This document shows, piece by piece, positions 18,451 to 27,405 of a stretch of DNA of 64,000 nt. Under the pieces are notes generated by a model. The model saw nothing but the letters and a program-made list of their open reading frames with translations. It did not search any database and was not told where the DNA came from. How positions within the stretch are numbered: position 1 is the first letter of the stretch; each line of letters opens with the position of its first letter. The stretch comes from Hyphomicrobiales bacterium (lineage in GTDB: Bacteria > Pseudomonadota > Alphaproteobacteria > Rhizobiales > Xanthobacteraceae). The DNA is taken from contig JAFKKO010000113.1 of assembly GCA_017305455.1 (NCBI GenBank), positions 44,801-108,800 of the forward strand, given 5' to 3'. The translations under genes were made by a program, and so were the position numbers.

Positions 18451-20522
18451 CACGCCGCCTCATTAATTTGCTTTTCGATCCGTGCCTGCGCCAACGCGAC
18501 AAGCTGCGTGACATCGAGGATCAGCGCGGCGCTGCCATCTCCCAGAATGGTAGCCCCGGAGAAGATCGTGACGTCGGAGTGCAGCTTTGAAAGCGACTTG
18601 ATCACGGTCTGGTGGTTGCCGATGATCTGGTCGGCGACCAGCCCAACCCGTGTTTCGCCGGTGGAAATGATGATCGTCTTTTGATGCTCATCCGGCGTGC
18701 CGGACATCATCAGTATGTCGCGCAGCCTCAGGAACGGCACCAGGTTGCCGCGAACGTTGAGGAAGCTGCGGCCGCGCGCCTGTTCGTCTTTAGCCGTGAG
18801 TTCGACGCACTCCTCCACCGCCGATAGCGGGATGATGTAGCGGCCCTCACCAACGCGAATCAAAAGCCCTTCGATGATCGCAAGCGTCAGCGGCAGACGC
18901 AAAGTCACCGTTGTCCCCTCGCCCGGCCTGGTCGAAAGATCGATCGAGCCACGCATGTTATCGATCGTACGCTTCACCACGTCCATGCCGACACCGCGGC
19001 CGGACAGCGCGGAAATGGTCTGAGCCGTCGAAAAGCCGGGGTGGAATAGAAACTGGTGGATCTCCTGATCGGAGAGAGTGGCACCGGGCGCAATCAGCCC
19101 CAGCTCCTCCGCCTTCGCCCGGATTCGCCCGGTGTTCAGACCACCGCCATTGTCCTTCACAGTGATCAACACCTGCGCACCGGAATGGATCGCATGCAGT
19201 TCGATGCGCCCCGGGCCGGTCTTTCCGGCGGCAACGCGCGCAGCGGTATCTTCGATACCGTGGTCGATCGCGTTACGGATCAGATGCACGAGCGGGTCGG
19301 CCAGACACTCGATCATGGTCTTGTCCAGCTCGGTGTCCTCGCCGAAGGTCACGAACTCGACCGGTTTCGAAAGATCGCGCGACAGATCGTGCACCAGGCG
19401 GCGGAAACGCCCGAACAGCGAGCCGATCGGAACCATGCGCGCGCCCATCGTGGTGTCACGCAGGCCCGATGCCAGCCGCTCGATCTCCTCGGCGATGATC
19501 TTGATCGAGAGGTCGGAACTTGCGGCGGCAAGCTGCGACAGCCGCGCCTTGGCGATCACGAGCTCGCCCACCCGGTCCATCAGTTCATCCAGCCGTTCGG
19601 CCTGGACACGAACGGTGGCAATCCCGCGCTCCTCGCGCTTTGCTTCCTCTTGGCGAACGGACGGCCCTTCGCGTTTGGCGCCAGGCTCGGGCGCAGGCCG
19701 AACGTCGGTTCCGGCACTGGCCGCGCTGACGGCAAGAGCAGACTCATTCATCGCCGGCACTTCGGCCGGCTCCGTCTCGAAAAGCTGCGAGGACGACGTC
19801 AGTTCCGACATCTCAGCCTGGGCAAGCGGCGAGACAGTGAGCTTTATCTCGTCCTGCACAAACATGAACACGTCATCGATCGCAGCCCGGTCGCAATTGG
19901 CGTGCAGCGTGACGTTCCATTGCAGATAGCAGTCTTCCGGCTCCAGCTCATCGAAGAACGGCACGCCTTCGGTAACCGGAATCACCAGGGATGGGCCCAG
20001 CTTGCAAAGATCTTCCAGCAAATCGAGCGGATTCGAGCCGTTGCGAAGAATATGGGATTCAAATTCCAGATGGAGCCGCCATCCCGCCTGCTCCGCTTCA
20101 GCCGGCGCCGGCTCCGAAGCCGCCATCACCGGCGCGTCGACCGGGCGATCCGACACCACGAATTGCCTGAGATCGTCCAGGATTGCTTCGCCGATGATAT
20201 CATCGGTGGAATCAGGCGCCTCGATCAGAGCGCGAATGTAGTCCTTGGCCGCGAGCGCGACCGATATCAACTCCTGCGTCGGCGTGATTTCACCCCGGCG
20301 GACGCGGTCAAAAGCGGTCTCGAACTCATGGGTAAAGGATGCAACCTTGTCGAACCCAAACATCGCGCCCGAGCCCTTGATGGTGTGCAGGGCGCGAAAA
20401 GCGGAATCGACCAACTCCCGATCGCCGGGGCGTTGCCCGAGATCGAGCAGCGCAGCTTCCAGAACATCAAAGAGTTCACCGGCTTCTTGACGAAAGACCT
20501 CGGCAGGATCCAGCGCGTTCAT
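18450..20522 (-). CDS. cheA: Chemotaxis histidine kinase CheA
   Basis: 690 aa. Hpt domain with phosphorylated H46 in RALHTIKGSG (P1), a linker/P2-like segment (about 150-290), dimerisation helices containing ERLDELMDRVGELVIAK (P3), the HATPase domain with LIRNAIDHGIE, GGGLN and GRGVGMDVV (P4) and a CheW-like regulatory domain at the C-terminus (NVRGNLVPFLRLRD, P5). It autophosphorylates and passes phosphate to CheY and CheB. The start overlaps the cheY stop (ATGA-type, 20519-20522). All kinase boxes are intact. Confidence 0.96.
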   Translation of the reverse strand: MNALDPAEVFRQEAGELFDVLEAALLDLGQRPGDRELVDSAFRALHTIKGSGAMFGFDKVASFTHEFETAFDRVRRGEITPTQELISVALAAKDYIRALIEAPDSTDDIIGEAILDDLRQFVVSDRPVDAPVMAASEPAPAEAEQAGWRLHLEFESHILRNGSNPLDLLEDLCKLGPSLVIPVTEGVPFFDELEPEDCYLQWNVTLHANCDRAAIDDVFMFVQDEIKLTVSPLAQAEMSELTSSSQLFETEPAEVPAMNESALAVSAASAGTDVRPAPEPGAKREGPSVRQEEAKREERGIATVRVQAERLDELMDRVGELVIAKARLSQLAAASSDLSIKIIAEEIERLASGLRDTTMGARMVPIGSLFGRFRRLVHDLSRDLSKPVEFVTFGEDTELDKTMIECLADPLVHLIRNAIDHGIEDTAARVAAGKTGPGRIELHAIHSGAQVLITVKDNGGGLNTGRIRAKAEELGLIAPGATLSDQEIHQFLFHPGFSTAQTISALSGRGVGMDVVKRTIDNMRGSIDLSTRPGEGTTVTLRLPLTLAIIEGLLIRVGEGRYIIPLSAVEECVELTAKDEQARGRSFLNVRGNLVPFLRLRDILMMSGTPDEHQKTIIISTGETRVGLVADQIIGNHQTVIKSLSKLHSDVTIFSGATILGDGSAALILDVTQLVALAQARIEKQINEAA

Positions 20523-20884
20523 GACCGCACCAACTTGGCGACAACCGCGAGAAGTTGCTCAGGCTTGAACGGCTTGGTGATCCAGCCCGTGGCCCCGGCG
20601 CTTTTCGCTTCCTGCTTCATCGCATCATTGGATTCCGTGGTCAGGAACACGATCGGCATGCCGACAGCACCCGGCAATTTCCGCAAGGCCCGGATCAGCT
20701 CCAGACCGTTCATCACCGGCATGTTGAGATCTGTAATTACGAGATCGAGCCTGCCGGCCTGAACCTTGGCCAGACCTTGCGCCCCGTCACCAGCCTCGAT
20801 CACCTGGTGACCGGCCGGCTCGAGAACCATTTTGATCATCTGGCGAATGCTGGGAGAATCGTCGACCGTCAGGATCGTGGCCAT
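20519..20884 (-). CDS. cheY: Response regulator CheY
   Basis: 121-aa single receiver domain with D8/D9, phospho-acceptor D52 in LVITDLNMPVMNG, T/S at LTTES and K104 in TKPFKP. It carries the CheA phosphate to the flagellar switch or another output. The ATG is preceded by GAGGGAGGAT on the complementary strand. The STAS gene upstream reads 98 bases into this gene in another frame. Confidence 0.95.
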   Translation of the reverse strand: MATILTVDDSPSIRQMIKMVLEPAGHQVIEAGDGAQGLAKVQAGRLDLVITDLNMPVMNGLELIRALRKLPGAVGMPIVFLTTESNDAMKQEAKSAGATGWITKPFKPEQLLAVVAKLVRS

Positions 20885-21206
20885 GAGGGAGGATCTCTTT
20901 TTGTGGAAGGTGCTGATCGATCATCGTCTCGCTCGCAAAGCCGGCGCGACGGAAAGTGTTGCGCAGGGCCTGGGAGAGCGCGGTCAAGGTCACCGGGCGT
21001 CCCTGCGCCTCGCCTGTCTTGGCGGTCGAAAGCAGGAGTTGAACGGACGTCACGTCGGCTTTGTCGACGCTCGAGCAGTCGATCTCGAGCCGCCCCTGCC
21101 GACGAAAACCTTCGCGGATCAGGTCATAGACGCTGCGGATTGCAGCAATGCTGCAGTCGGCGGGCAATCGCACAAAGCGCTTCGGCTCGGTGGTATCAGG
21201 CGCCAT
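20787..21206 (-). CDS. STAS-domain protein
   Basis: 139-aa reading frame starting at ATG 21206 (MAPDTTEPKRFVRLP). Residues about 8-95 fit a STAS domain, as in anti-sigma-factor antagonists and the MlaB/chemotaxis-associated small proteins (CSIAAIRSVYDLIREGF, IDCSSVDKADVTSVQLLLS). The last 33 or so residues (PHGHDPDGRRF and on) are encoded inside cheY in a different frame and look like out-of-frame read-through. Either a natural long overlap or a lost stop: one frame ahead there is a TGA close to the cheY ribosome site. First gene of the che operon. Confidence 0.7.
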   Translation of the reverse strand: MAPDTTEPKRFVRLPADCSIAAIRSVYDLIREGFRRQGRLEIDCSSVDKADVTSVQLLLSTAKTGEAQGRPVTLTALSQALRNTFRRAGFASETMIDQHLPQKEILPHGHDPDGRRFSQHSPDDQNGSRAGRSPGDRGW

Positions 21207-21419
21207 TTGATCCTCGGTGGGCTTAAATTCATCACCGCGACGCAAGAAAAGTTCTTGTTGCCCACTATTTGCCCCAGTGGTTAACAAAATTTTAATTTGG
21301 AACCCGCGGTATGCAATTACAGTCTGCGCTTTTTTGTCGCAGACCTGCACCAGGGAGGTTTTCTCAGTTTTAAAGCAGCCCGCCCTAGCTTGAACGCCTG
21401 CCATTGCGAAAGCCGATCA

Positions 21420-22448
21420 ATGCAGACTCAAGCGCTTCTGGTTGATGACAGCCGTTCCGCCCTGGATTTTCTGAAACGACACATCGAATCCGACGGAAAG
21501 GTACAGGCGACCGCCTTCCTGGACCCGCTGCAAGCAATCGGCTGCGCGCGTCAACGGGATTTCGACATCGTACTGGTGGATTACGAGATGCCGAAGATGA
21601 ACGGCATCGGCTTCATCAAGACGCTGCGCACCTTTCCGCAATTCGCCGATACCCCGATCGTGATGATCACCTCGATGCAGACGGATGAGGTGAAGATGCA
21701 GGCGTTGCAGGCCGGCGCCACTGATTTTCTTCCAAAGCGATCGCAGAGCATGGAAATGGATGTCCGCCTGCGCAATCTGATCCAGCTCGGGCTTGCGGTG
21801 CGCAAGCTTAACGACCGGGCCGCGCATCTGGCGGGCGAAGTCGCGGCTGCGACGCAAAAGCTGGGAGCACGCGAAGAAGAAATCATCTTGCGCCTCGCTC
21901 TCGCGGTTGAATATCGCGACAACGACACCGGCGAACATACGCTGCGGGTGGCCAAATACAGCCGCATCATCGCAGAGCAACTAGGGCTACCCGCCCGGCT
22001 GTGTCGCGACATCTATCTCGCCGCGCCGCTGCACGACGTCGGCAAGGTCGCCATCCCGGACAACATTCTCCTCAAACCCGGCCGGTTGACGGAAGACGAG
22101 ATGGCGGTCATTCGCACGCACACGACGATCGGCGAACGAATTCTGGCGAACTCCAACTGCGAATTAATCCAGCTCGGTGCGGAGATCGCGGCCGCCCATC
22201 ATGAGCGCTGGGACGGCAAAGGCTACCCCAATGGCCGCAAGGAAACCGAAATCCCGATTGCAGCACGCATCGTCGCGGTCGCCGACGTGTTCGACGCGCT
22301 GACGACGCGGCGGCCGTATAAAGACGCGATGCTTCCGCCGCTGGCTCGCGACTATCTCATGGACAATAAAGGGCGGCAGTTTGATCCGGCGTGCGTCGAC
22401 GCTTTTCTGTCTCGATGGGACGAGGTCGTGTCGATCGCTACGGTGTAG
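21420..22448 (+). CDS. HD-GYP response regulator (c-di-GMP phosphodiesterase)
   Basis: 342 aa. Receiver domain with D9/D10 and phospho-acceptor D54 (IVLVDYEMPKMNG), a coiled linker (about 125-155), then an HD-GYP domain with HD at 205-206 (APLHDVGKVAIPD), the HHERWDGKGYP block with GYP at 268-270, and DVFDALTTRRPYK. The catalytic metal-binding residues are intact, so c-di-GMP hydrolysis is likely. ATG 21420 is chosen because it leads directly into the receiver; the longer frame upstream is not homologous. Divergent from the STAS-che operon, so CheA may phosphorylate it; this links c-di-GMP to the chemosensory pathway by position only. Confidence 0.93.
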   Translation: MQTQALLVDDSRSALDFLKRHIESDGKVQATAFLDPLQAIGCARQRDFDIVLVDYEMPKMNGIGFIKTLRTFPQFADTPIVMITSMQTDEVKMQALQAGATDFLPKRSQSMEMDVRLRNLIQLGLAVRKLNDRAAHLAGEVAAATQKLGAREEEIILRLALAVEYRDNDTGEHTLRVAKYSRIIAEQLGLPARLCRDIYLAAPLHDVGKVAIPDNILLKPGRLTEDEMAVIRTHTTIGERILANSNCELIQLGAEIAAAHHERWDGKGYPNGRKETEIPIAARIVAVADVFDALTTRRPYKDAMLPPLARDYLMDNKGRQFDPACVDAFLSRWDEVVSIATV

Positions 22449-22521
22449 CACACATCAAGGAACTAGAAGCCGGATCGGCTTGGACCGTCAGATCAATCGA
22501 CGCAAGCAGGCAGACCTTCAG

Positions 22522-22623
22522 TGCGTTTTCAAGCGAAGTGAAAACCGGTTCGCGTGAAGAAAACGCGCCAAAACGATAAGCTGGAGTTCCGCTTTGATTG
22601 CATCAAAGCGGAAAAGACTCCAG
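22522..22623. repeat. Intergenic palindromic repeat, copy 2
   Basis: Same element as at 5110-5202. GCGTTTTC and GAAAACGC form the first hairpin around ACCGGTTCGCG; the second hairpin here pairs TCCGCTTTGAT with ATCAAAGCGGA around TGC, flanked by the outer complementary segments CTGGAGT and ACTCCAG. It lies between the 3' ends of the convergent HD-GYP and metal ATPase genes, where it could act as a bidirectional terminator or mRNA end. Confidence 0.75.
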
Positions 22624-22684
22624 GACACCAGAGAAGAGCGCCGTTCGTTGGCGCCCGATCTCACTTAGGGGACAGAGGCGAGCC

Positions 22685-24673
22685 TCACACCAATCCACCG
22701 GACCGGGGATACGCCGCTGTGCGCGCTACGCCCGACTCCTCCGGCCGCGGCGGAATAAATGTCTGCGACATCGGACGCGACACATCCCGGATCGGATCGC
22801 TCAGCAGCCGCAACCCGTTGAGGACCACGAGAACCGTTCCTCCCTCGTGTCCAATGACCGCAAGCGGAAGCGGCAGTTCGAAAACGGCGGCACCGAACAC
22901 AAGAACGAGCATCGCGCCGATCGCAAAGATCAGGTTCTGATGAATGATCCTGGCAGTCCGCTTCGACAGGCGATGAGCGGCCGCCAGTCGCCCCATATCT
23001 TCCGAAAGCAGCGCCACATCGGCGGCCTGAAGCGCCACCTCGGAACCCGCGACGCCCATGGCGATGCCGACATCGGCGCGCGCCAGCGCCGCCGCGTCGT
23101 TCACGCCATCGCCGACGAACGCAATCTTTCTTCCCTTCGCCGCTTCTGCGACCAGACGGACCTTGTCGTGCGGCAGCATCTCGGCGTGGATCTCGTCTTT
23201 CCGCAAGCCCAGTTCCTGCCCGATACGCACGGCGACCGAGCGCCTGTCACCGGTCATCATCAGGATGGTTGCAACCCCACTGGCTCGCAGGGCCGCGAGC
23301 GCATCGGCAGAAGTCTCGCGCGGCTTGTCGGCGACGCTGACGGCGCCGAGCAGATTGCCGCCGCGACCCATATAAATCACGGTCTCGGCTGCGTTCTGCA
23401 GATCACGCAATACACCATGATCGATCGATGCGCCCATCGCCTCGACCATCCGGCGGTTTCCCGCCCAGAGCGGTCCGAGATCGTCTTCGCCCATGATGCC
23501 GGCACTGGGCAGCGCCTTCACATTTCGCACGTCACGGACTGTGAGGTCGCGCTGGGCCGCCTCGCGCCGCAAGGCATCGGCAATGGGATGTTCGGAATGA
23601 GCCTCAAGGCTGGTCAGTATCGACAGGAAGCGGTTCTGGTTTCCGTCCAGAGCGACGACGCCTGTCACGGTGGCGCGTCCCGCTGTCAGGGTCCCGGTCT
23701 TGTCAAACGCAAAAACCTTGACCGAGGCCAGGGTCTCAAGCGCAGCGCCGCCCTTGAAGAGAACGCCTCCACGCGCCGCCGCCGAAAGCGCCGACAGAAT
23801 CGCGGCCGGCACCGAAATCACGATGGCGCATGGGCTCGCCGCCACCAGCATGGTCGCCGCCCGGTAGAGCGCCGTCTCCCATCCATTTCCAAGCCACAGG
23901 AAGACGCCGAGCGCGACGACGGATCCCAACAGGACCGCAATCGTGTAACGCTGCCCGAACCAGGCACTGAACCGTTCGGACGGCGCCTTCGCCGCCTGGG
24001 CTTCCATGACCAGCGCGATCATCCGGGCGACGGTGCTCTGCTCCAGGGTCTTTGCGACCCGCACCTCGAGAACACCATCGAGGTTGACCGTGGCTTCAAA
24101 GACTTGCGAGCCCGGCTCCCTGCGCACCGGCATCGATTCGCCGGTGATGGTGGATTCGTCCAGCGAACCGCGGCCCGCGACAATCACGCCGTCGGCCGGA
24201 ACCCGGGAGCCGGGGCGAAGAATCACCAGATCGCCCACGCCAAGGTCGGCGGCCGGGATCTCTTCGATCGCGCCGTCCTGCGTTTTGCGGAAGGCCGTCT
24301 CGGGCCGCAACGTCATCAACGCTTCGATGGCGCGCCGGGCGCGCCCCATGGCCCGTTCTTCGAGCGTGGTCGAGAGGCTGAAGAGCGTGAGCAGAACCGC
24401 GCCCTCGACGGCAGCGCCGACGATCGCCGCCGCAATCGCGGCAACGACCATCAGCAGGTCGATATCAAGGGTATGATCACACCATAATGCTTTCAACGCC
24501 CGCCATCCGGCTGGCACGCCCCCGGCCAGATAGGCCAGTGCCGTCCCGGTCAGGGTGATCTGAAACGCGAGCGGGCCGTCAAGCAGCCAGGTCCCCGTCA
24601 AAGCCAGCGCCAGACCGATCACGGTCGCGGCGGTCAGAACAACGGAAATACCGGATAGAAAACGCAGCAACAC
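22685..24673 (-). CDS. P1B-4-type metal-exporting ATPase
   Basis: Up to 662 aa. Lacks an N-terminal metal-binding domain. Six to eight helices with the ion-site motif SPC (VAASPCAIVISVPA) and HEGGT in the last helices, the signature of subgroup P1B-4 (CoaT/PfeT/CtpD-like; Co, Fe, Zn export). The P-domain has DKTGTLTAG, A-domain TGES, N-domain HP in EHPIADAL, and GDGVND. The frame opens with GTG 24673, but GGAGG is only two bases away, so TTG at 24670 may be the real start. An Irr/ICE-like palindrome lies 53-73 bases upstream, which suggests iron as the exported ion. Convergent with the HD-GYP gene. Confidence 0.92.
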   Translation of the reverse strand: MLLRFLSGISVVLTAATVIGLALALTGTWLLDGPLAFQITLTGTALAYLAGGVPAGWRALKALWCDHTLDIDLLMVVAAIAAAIVGAAVEGAVLLTLFSLSTTLEERAMGRARRAIEALMTLRPETAFRKTQDGAIEEIPAADLGVGDLVILRPGSRVPADGVIVAGRGSLDESTITGESMPVRREPGSQVFEATVNLDGVLEVRVAKTLEQSTVARMIALVMEAQAAKAPSERFSAWFGQRYTIAVLLGSVVALGVFLWLGNGWETALYRAATMLVAASPCAIVISVPAAILSALSAAARGGVLFKGGAALETLASVKVFAFDKTGTLTAGRATVTGVVALDGNQNRFLSILTSLEAHSEHPIADALRREAAQRDLTVRDVRNVKALPSAGIMGEDDLGPLWAGNRRMVEAMGASIDHGVLRDLQNAAETVIYMGRGGNLLGAVSVADKPRETSADALAALRASGVATILMMTGDRRSVAVRIGQELGLRKDEIHAEMLPHDKVRLVAEAAKGRKIAFVGDGVNDAAALARADVGIAMGVAGSEVALQAADVALLSEDMGRLAAAHRLSKRTARIIHQNLIFAIGAMLVLVFGAAVFELPLPLAVIGHEGGTVLVVLNGLRLLSDPIRDVSRPMSQTFIPPRPEESGVARTAAYPRSGGLV

Positions 24674-24725
24674 ACCCTCCAGTGCCGGATTGTCGGCGGG
24701 CAGCCTTGCCGCCGTCAGATTTATC

Positions 24726-24746
24726 AGATTAGAATGGTTCTAATCT
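24726..24746. promoter_or_regulatory. Perfect palindrome resembling an Irr (ICE) box
   Basis: AGATTAGAA (24726-24734) and TTCTAATCT (24738-24746) are perfectly complementary around TGG, about 53 bases upstream of the metal ATPase. The core TTAGAA-N3-TTCTAA is like the iron control element recognised by the Fur-family regulator Irr in rhizobia, as I remember the consensus. Only similarity supports this; the divergent side has no gene nearby. Confidence 0.6.
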
Positions 24747-25080
24747 TATTGGAAACCTGACCGTGAGGCAATTGCCAAGGCACCAGGGAAATCGCTGGCG
24801 CCGCCTGCACCCGGCACTGCGGGATGACGGCGCCCGGATCGGCCGCCGTCTCGCCTGCCGCTCATCCCGGCACTGCGCATCGGTTTGACCACATGGTCGC
24901 GGGCCATCGTTGCGGTGGTGACATCGCTATCGAGAGATCCGTTCTGATCGCTGTCCTCAATGGCTGGCGCGACGGAGATTACCAGCCGATCCCGGATCAA
25001 GACGTGATCGAAATCAATGACGGGCGGGCACGATCATGAAGGGTCCCGTCAATCCGAAGTGAAAGAGGCGGCCCGATCAG
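24747..25080. other. Non-coding gap, nothing recognised
   Basis: Between the ATPase operator and the exporter operon. Short open frames exist on both strands (for example 24824-25039, plus) but none has a recognisable domain or a convincing ribosome site. It presumably contains the promoter of the 25081 operon; GAAAGAGGCGG just before 25081 can serve as its ribosome site. Confidence 0.5.
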
Positions 25081-26274
25081 ATGCACGGAAAAACGACCTT
25101 CTTCACGCGCCTGCGCAAACCGTCGATAAAGTATGCGCTGGCGGCGGCAAGCGTCGTCGCCATCATGACCGCCGCGGTCCTTCTCTACGCCAATCGCCCG
25201 CTCAATGTTCAGGTTGCAGAGATCGAACGGAATGTTCCAATCCGGGTCTTTGGCCTGGGGACCACCGAAGCCCGCGTTGTCTCGAAGATCGGGTTCGAGA
25301 TCGGCGCCACGCTGGCCGAACTTCACGCCGATCACGGCGACCGCGTCAGCAAGGGGCAAGTCCTCGCCCGGCTCAACACCGGCGAACAGGACGCCAAGGT
25401 CGCCAAGGCGCGCGCCGCGCGGCTGATCGCCGAGGTCAATATCGCCAAGAGCGCCGCCAATCTGGAGAAGGCGCGCGCGGTGTTTGTTCAGAGGGAGGAG
25501 ACCAATCGGCGCAAGCGGGCTTTGGCGAGCCGCGACATCGTTTCTCAGCAGGCGGCGGAAGAGGCGGTTCGCGACGAGGCCGTGGCCAAGGCGGATGTCG
25601 CAGTGGCCGAAAGCGAGGTGGAGAGCGCCAAGGCGCAACTGACCGACGCTCGCGCGCAACTTCAATACGAGGACACCATGCTGCGGCACCGGACGCTGGT
25701 CGCGCCCTTCGACGCGGTCGTCATCGAGCGCCACAAGGAGCCGGGCAGCGTGATCAAGGCCGGCGATCCGATCTTCACCCTGATCGTTGTCGGCAGCTAT
25801 TGGGGCCTTGCCTATGTCGACGAGGCGCGCGCCGGCTTTATCGAGGAAGGCCAACTGGTCGAGGCGCGGCTGCGCTCCCGACCGCTCGAATCCTTCACCG
25901 GGCGCGTGGTCCGCATCGGACTTGAAAGCGACAGGGTCACCGAGGAGCGGCGCGTCTATCTCAGAGGCGAGAATCCGCCTGCCCGCGTCTATCTCGGCGA
26001 GCAGGTGGAGTTCTGGATCACGGTGGCCACGCTCGACCGGGCCCTGCTGGTGCCGTCGGCCGCGGTCCATGGCTACGACGGCAAGCAGGGCATGGTATGG
26101 ACGCTTGAGGACGGCCGTTTGCATCGCCGTCTGATTCAGTTCCGTCACCGCGCCGAAGATGCACGTCTTGAGATCGTTGGCGGTCTACCGGCAAACGCGC
26201 GTGTCGTGACCCGACTGGAGAATGGACTGCGTGAGGGGCGTGCGGCGCATGTCACCGAGACGGAATCAAAATGA
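25081..26274 (+). CDS. HlyD/DevB-family membrane-fusion protein
   Basis: 397 aa. One N-terminal membrane helix (about 19-40), then a periplasmic adaptor: lipoyl half (GFEIGATLAELHADHGDRVS, KGQVLARL), a long Ala/Glu/Lys-rich coiled-coil hairpin (about 100-200), second lipoyl half (HRTLVAPFDAVVIERHKEPG) and beta-barrel. It bridges an inner-membrane ABC exporter to the outer membrane. Its TGA overlaps the start of the permease gene (ATGA). With the two following genes it forms a DevB-DevC-DevA-like unit. Confidence 0.9.
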   Translation: MHGKTTFFTRLRKPSIKYALAAASVVAIMTAAVLLYANRPLNVQVAEIERNVPIRVFGLGTTEARVVSKIGFEIGATLAELHADHGDRVSKGQVLARLNTGEQDAKVAKARAARLIAEVNIAKSAANLEKARAVFVQREETNRRKRALASRDIVSQQAAEEAVRDEAVAKADVAVAESEVESAKAQLTDARAQLQYEDTMLRHRTLVAPFDAVVIERHKEPGSVIKAGDPIFTLIVVGSYWGLAYVDEARAGFIEEGQLVEARLRSRPLESFTGRVVRIGLESDRVTEERRVYLRGENPPARVYLGEQVEFWITVATLDRALLVPSAAVHGYDGKQGMVWTLEDGRLHRRLIQFRHRAEDARLEIVGGLPANARVVTRLENGLREGRAAHVTETESK

Positions 26275-27404
26275 ATCTCGCCTATCGCGATATTCGTCAC
26301 AATCTCGGCCGTTTCCTGCTGACATGCCTGGGGCTCGGCTTGCTGCTTGGCGTCGTGCTGGCCATGATCGGCATCTATCGCGGCCTCATCGCCGATGCCC
26401 TGACAATAGCCCGCGCGCCGGCCGTCGATCTGTGGGTCGTGGAGGCCAATACTCGCGGTCCTTTTGCCGAAGCCTCCCGGATTCCCGGCGACGTCCGCGA
26501 GGCGGTTGCGCGCATTGCAGATGTGACGGCCGCCGGCAGCATCACCTATCAAACCGTCGAGGCCGAGCATCAGGGCAGCAAACTCAGGCTTTACGTCATC
26601 GGCTATGAGCTGACGCGCCCCGGCGGTCCGCCGGAGATCGCCGAGGGGCGCGAGATCGCACGCAGCCATTACGAGATGGTTGCCGACCGCTCGGCCGGGC
26701 TGGCCCTGGGCGAACGGATCCGGCTCGGCCGCAACAGCTTCACCGTCGTGGGATTGACCCGACATCAGGTCAACTCTGGCGGCGATCCGGCCGTCTACAT
26801 CACATTGCCCGACGCCCAGAAGCTGCAGTTCGAACTCGGGCCGCCGGCGGCGCGGGTACAGCTTGCCCGCGGGACAGGCAGCGCGAGCCGCGACACCGTC
26901 AACGCCGTCGTCGCCAGGCTGCATCAAAACGCTTCCCCCGACGCGACCGCCGCGACGATACGGCGCTGGAAGCATCTGGCGGCGATCACGCAGCAGGATC
27001 AGGAACTCATCCTTTCGCTCTCGCTCGTCGACCGTGCGCGCCGGCAGATCGGACTTTTCACGTCGCTTCTGCTGGTTGTCTCGGCCGTCATCATCGCCCT
27101 CATCATTTATACGATGACGATGGAGAAGCTGAAGCAGATCGCGACCCTCAAGCTGATCGGGGCGCCCGACCGCACCATTATCGGCATGATCGTGCAGCAG
27201 GCGCTGGCGCTCGGCTTCATCGGCTTCACGATCGGCGCCATGCTCATCCTCGGCATTAAAGACTATTTCCCGCGGCGCGTGATCCTGGAGCCGGACAATG
27301 TGGCCGCTCTCGGCGTGACCGTGTTCGCAGTCTGTCTCCTCTCCAGCGGGCTGGGTGTCCGGGCGGCGCTGCGGGTTGATCCGGCGATGGCGCTTGGGGG
27401 ATGA
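26271..27404 (+). CDS. FtsX/MacB-like ABC exporter permease (DevC type)
   Basis: 377 aa with one N-terminal helix (about 16-36), a large periplasmic domain (about 50-250) and three C-terminal helices (about 262-285, 305-330, 342-362), the MacB/FtsX topology. IKDYFPRRVILEP and the rest resemble DevC. It acts with the ATPase encoded one base downstream. Coupled to the adaptor gene by an ATGA overlap. Substrate is unknown: family members export glycolipids, antibiotics or lipoproteins. Confidence 0.88.
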   Translation: MNLAYRDIRHNLGRFLLTCLGLGLLLGVVLAMIGIYRGLIADALTIARAPAVDLWVVEANTRGPFAEASRIPGDVREAVARIADVTAAGSITYQTVEAEHQGSKLRLYVIGYELTRPGGPPEIAEGREIARSHYEMVADRSAGLALGERIRLGRNSFTVVGLTRHQVNSGGDPAVYITLPDAQKLQFELGPPAARVQLARGTGSASRDTVNAVVARLHQNASPDATAATIRRWKHLAAITQQDQELILSLSLVDRARRQIGLFTSLLLVVSAVIIALIIYTMTMEKLKQIATLKLIGAPDRTIIGMIVQQALALGFIGFTIGAMLILGIKDYFPRRVILEPDNVAALGVTVFAVCLLSSGLGVRAALRVDPAMALGG

Positions 27405-27405
27405 G

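Noticed and set aside
19056-20762. 568-codon plus-strand frame
   Set aside because: Antisense of cheA and cheY.
22598-24487. 629-codon plus-strand frame
   Set aside because: Antisense of the P1B-4 ATPase, whose motifs are all intact on the minus strand.
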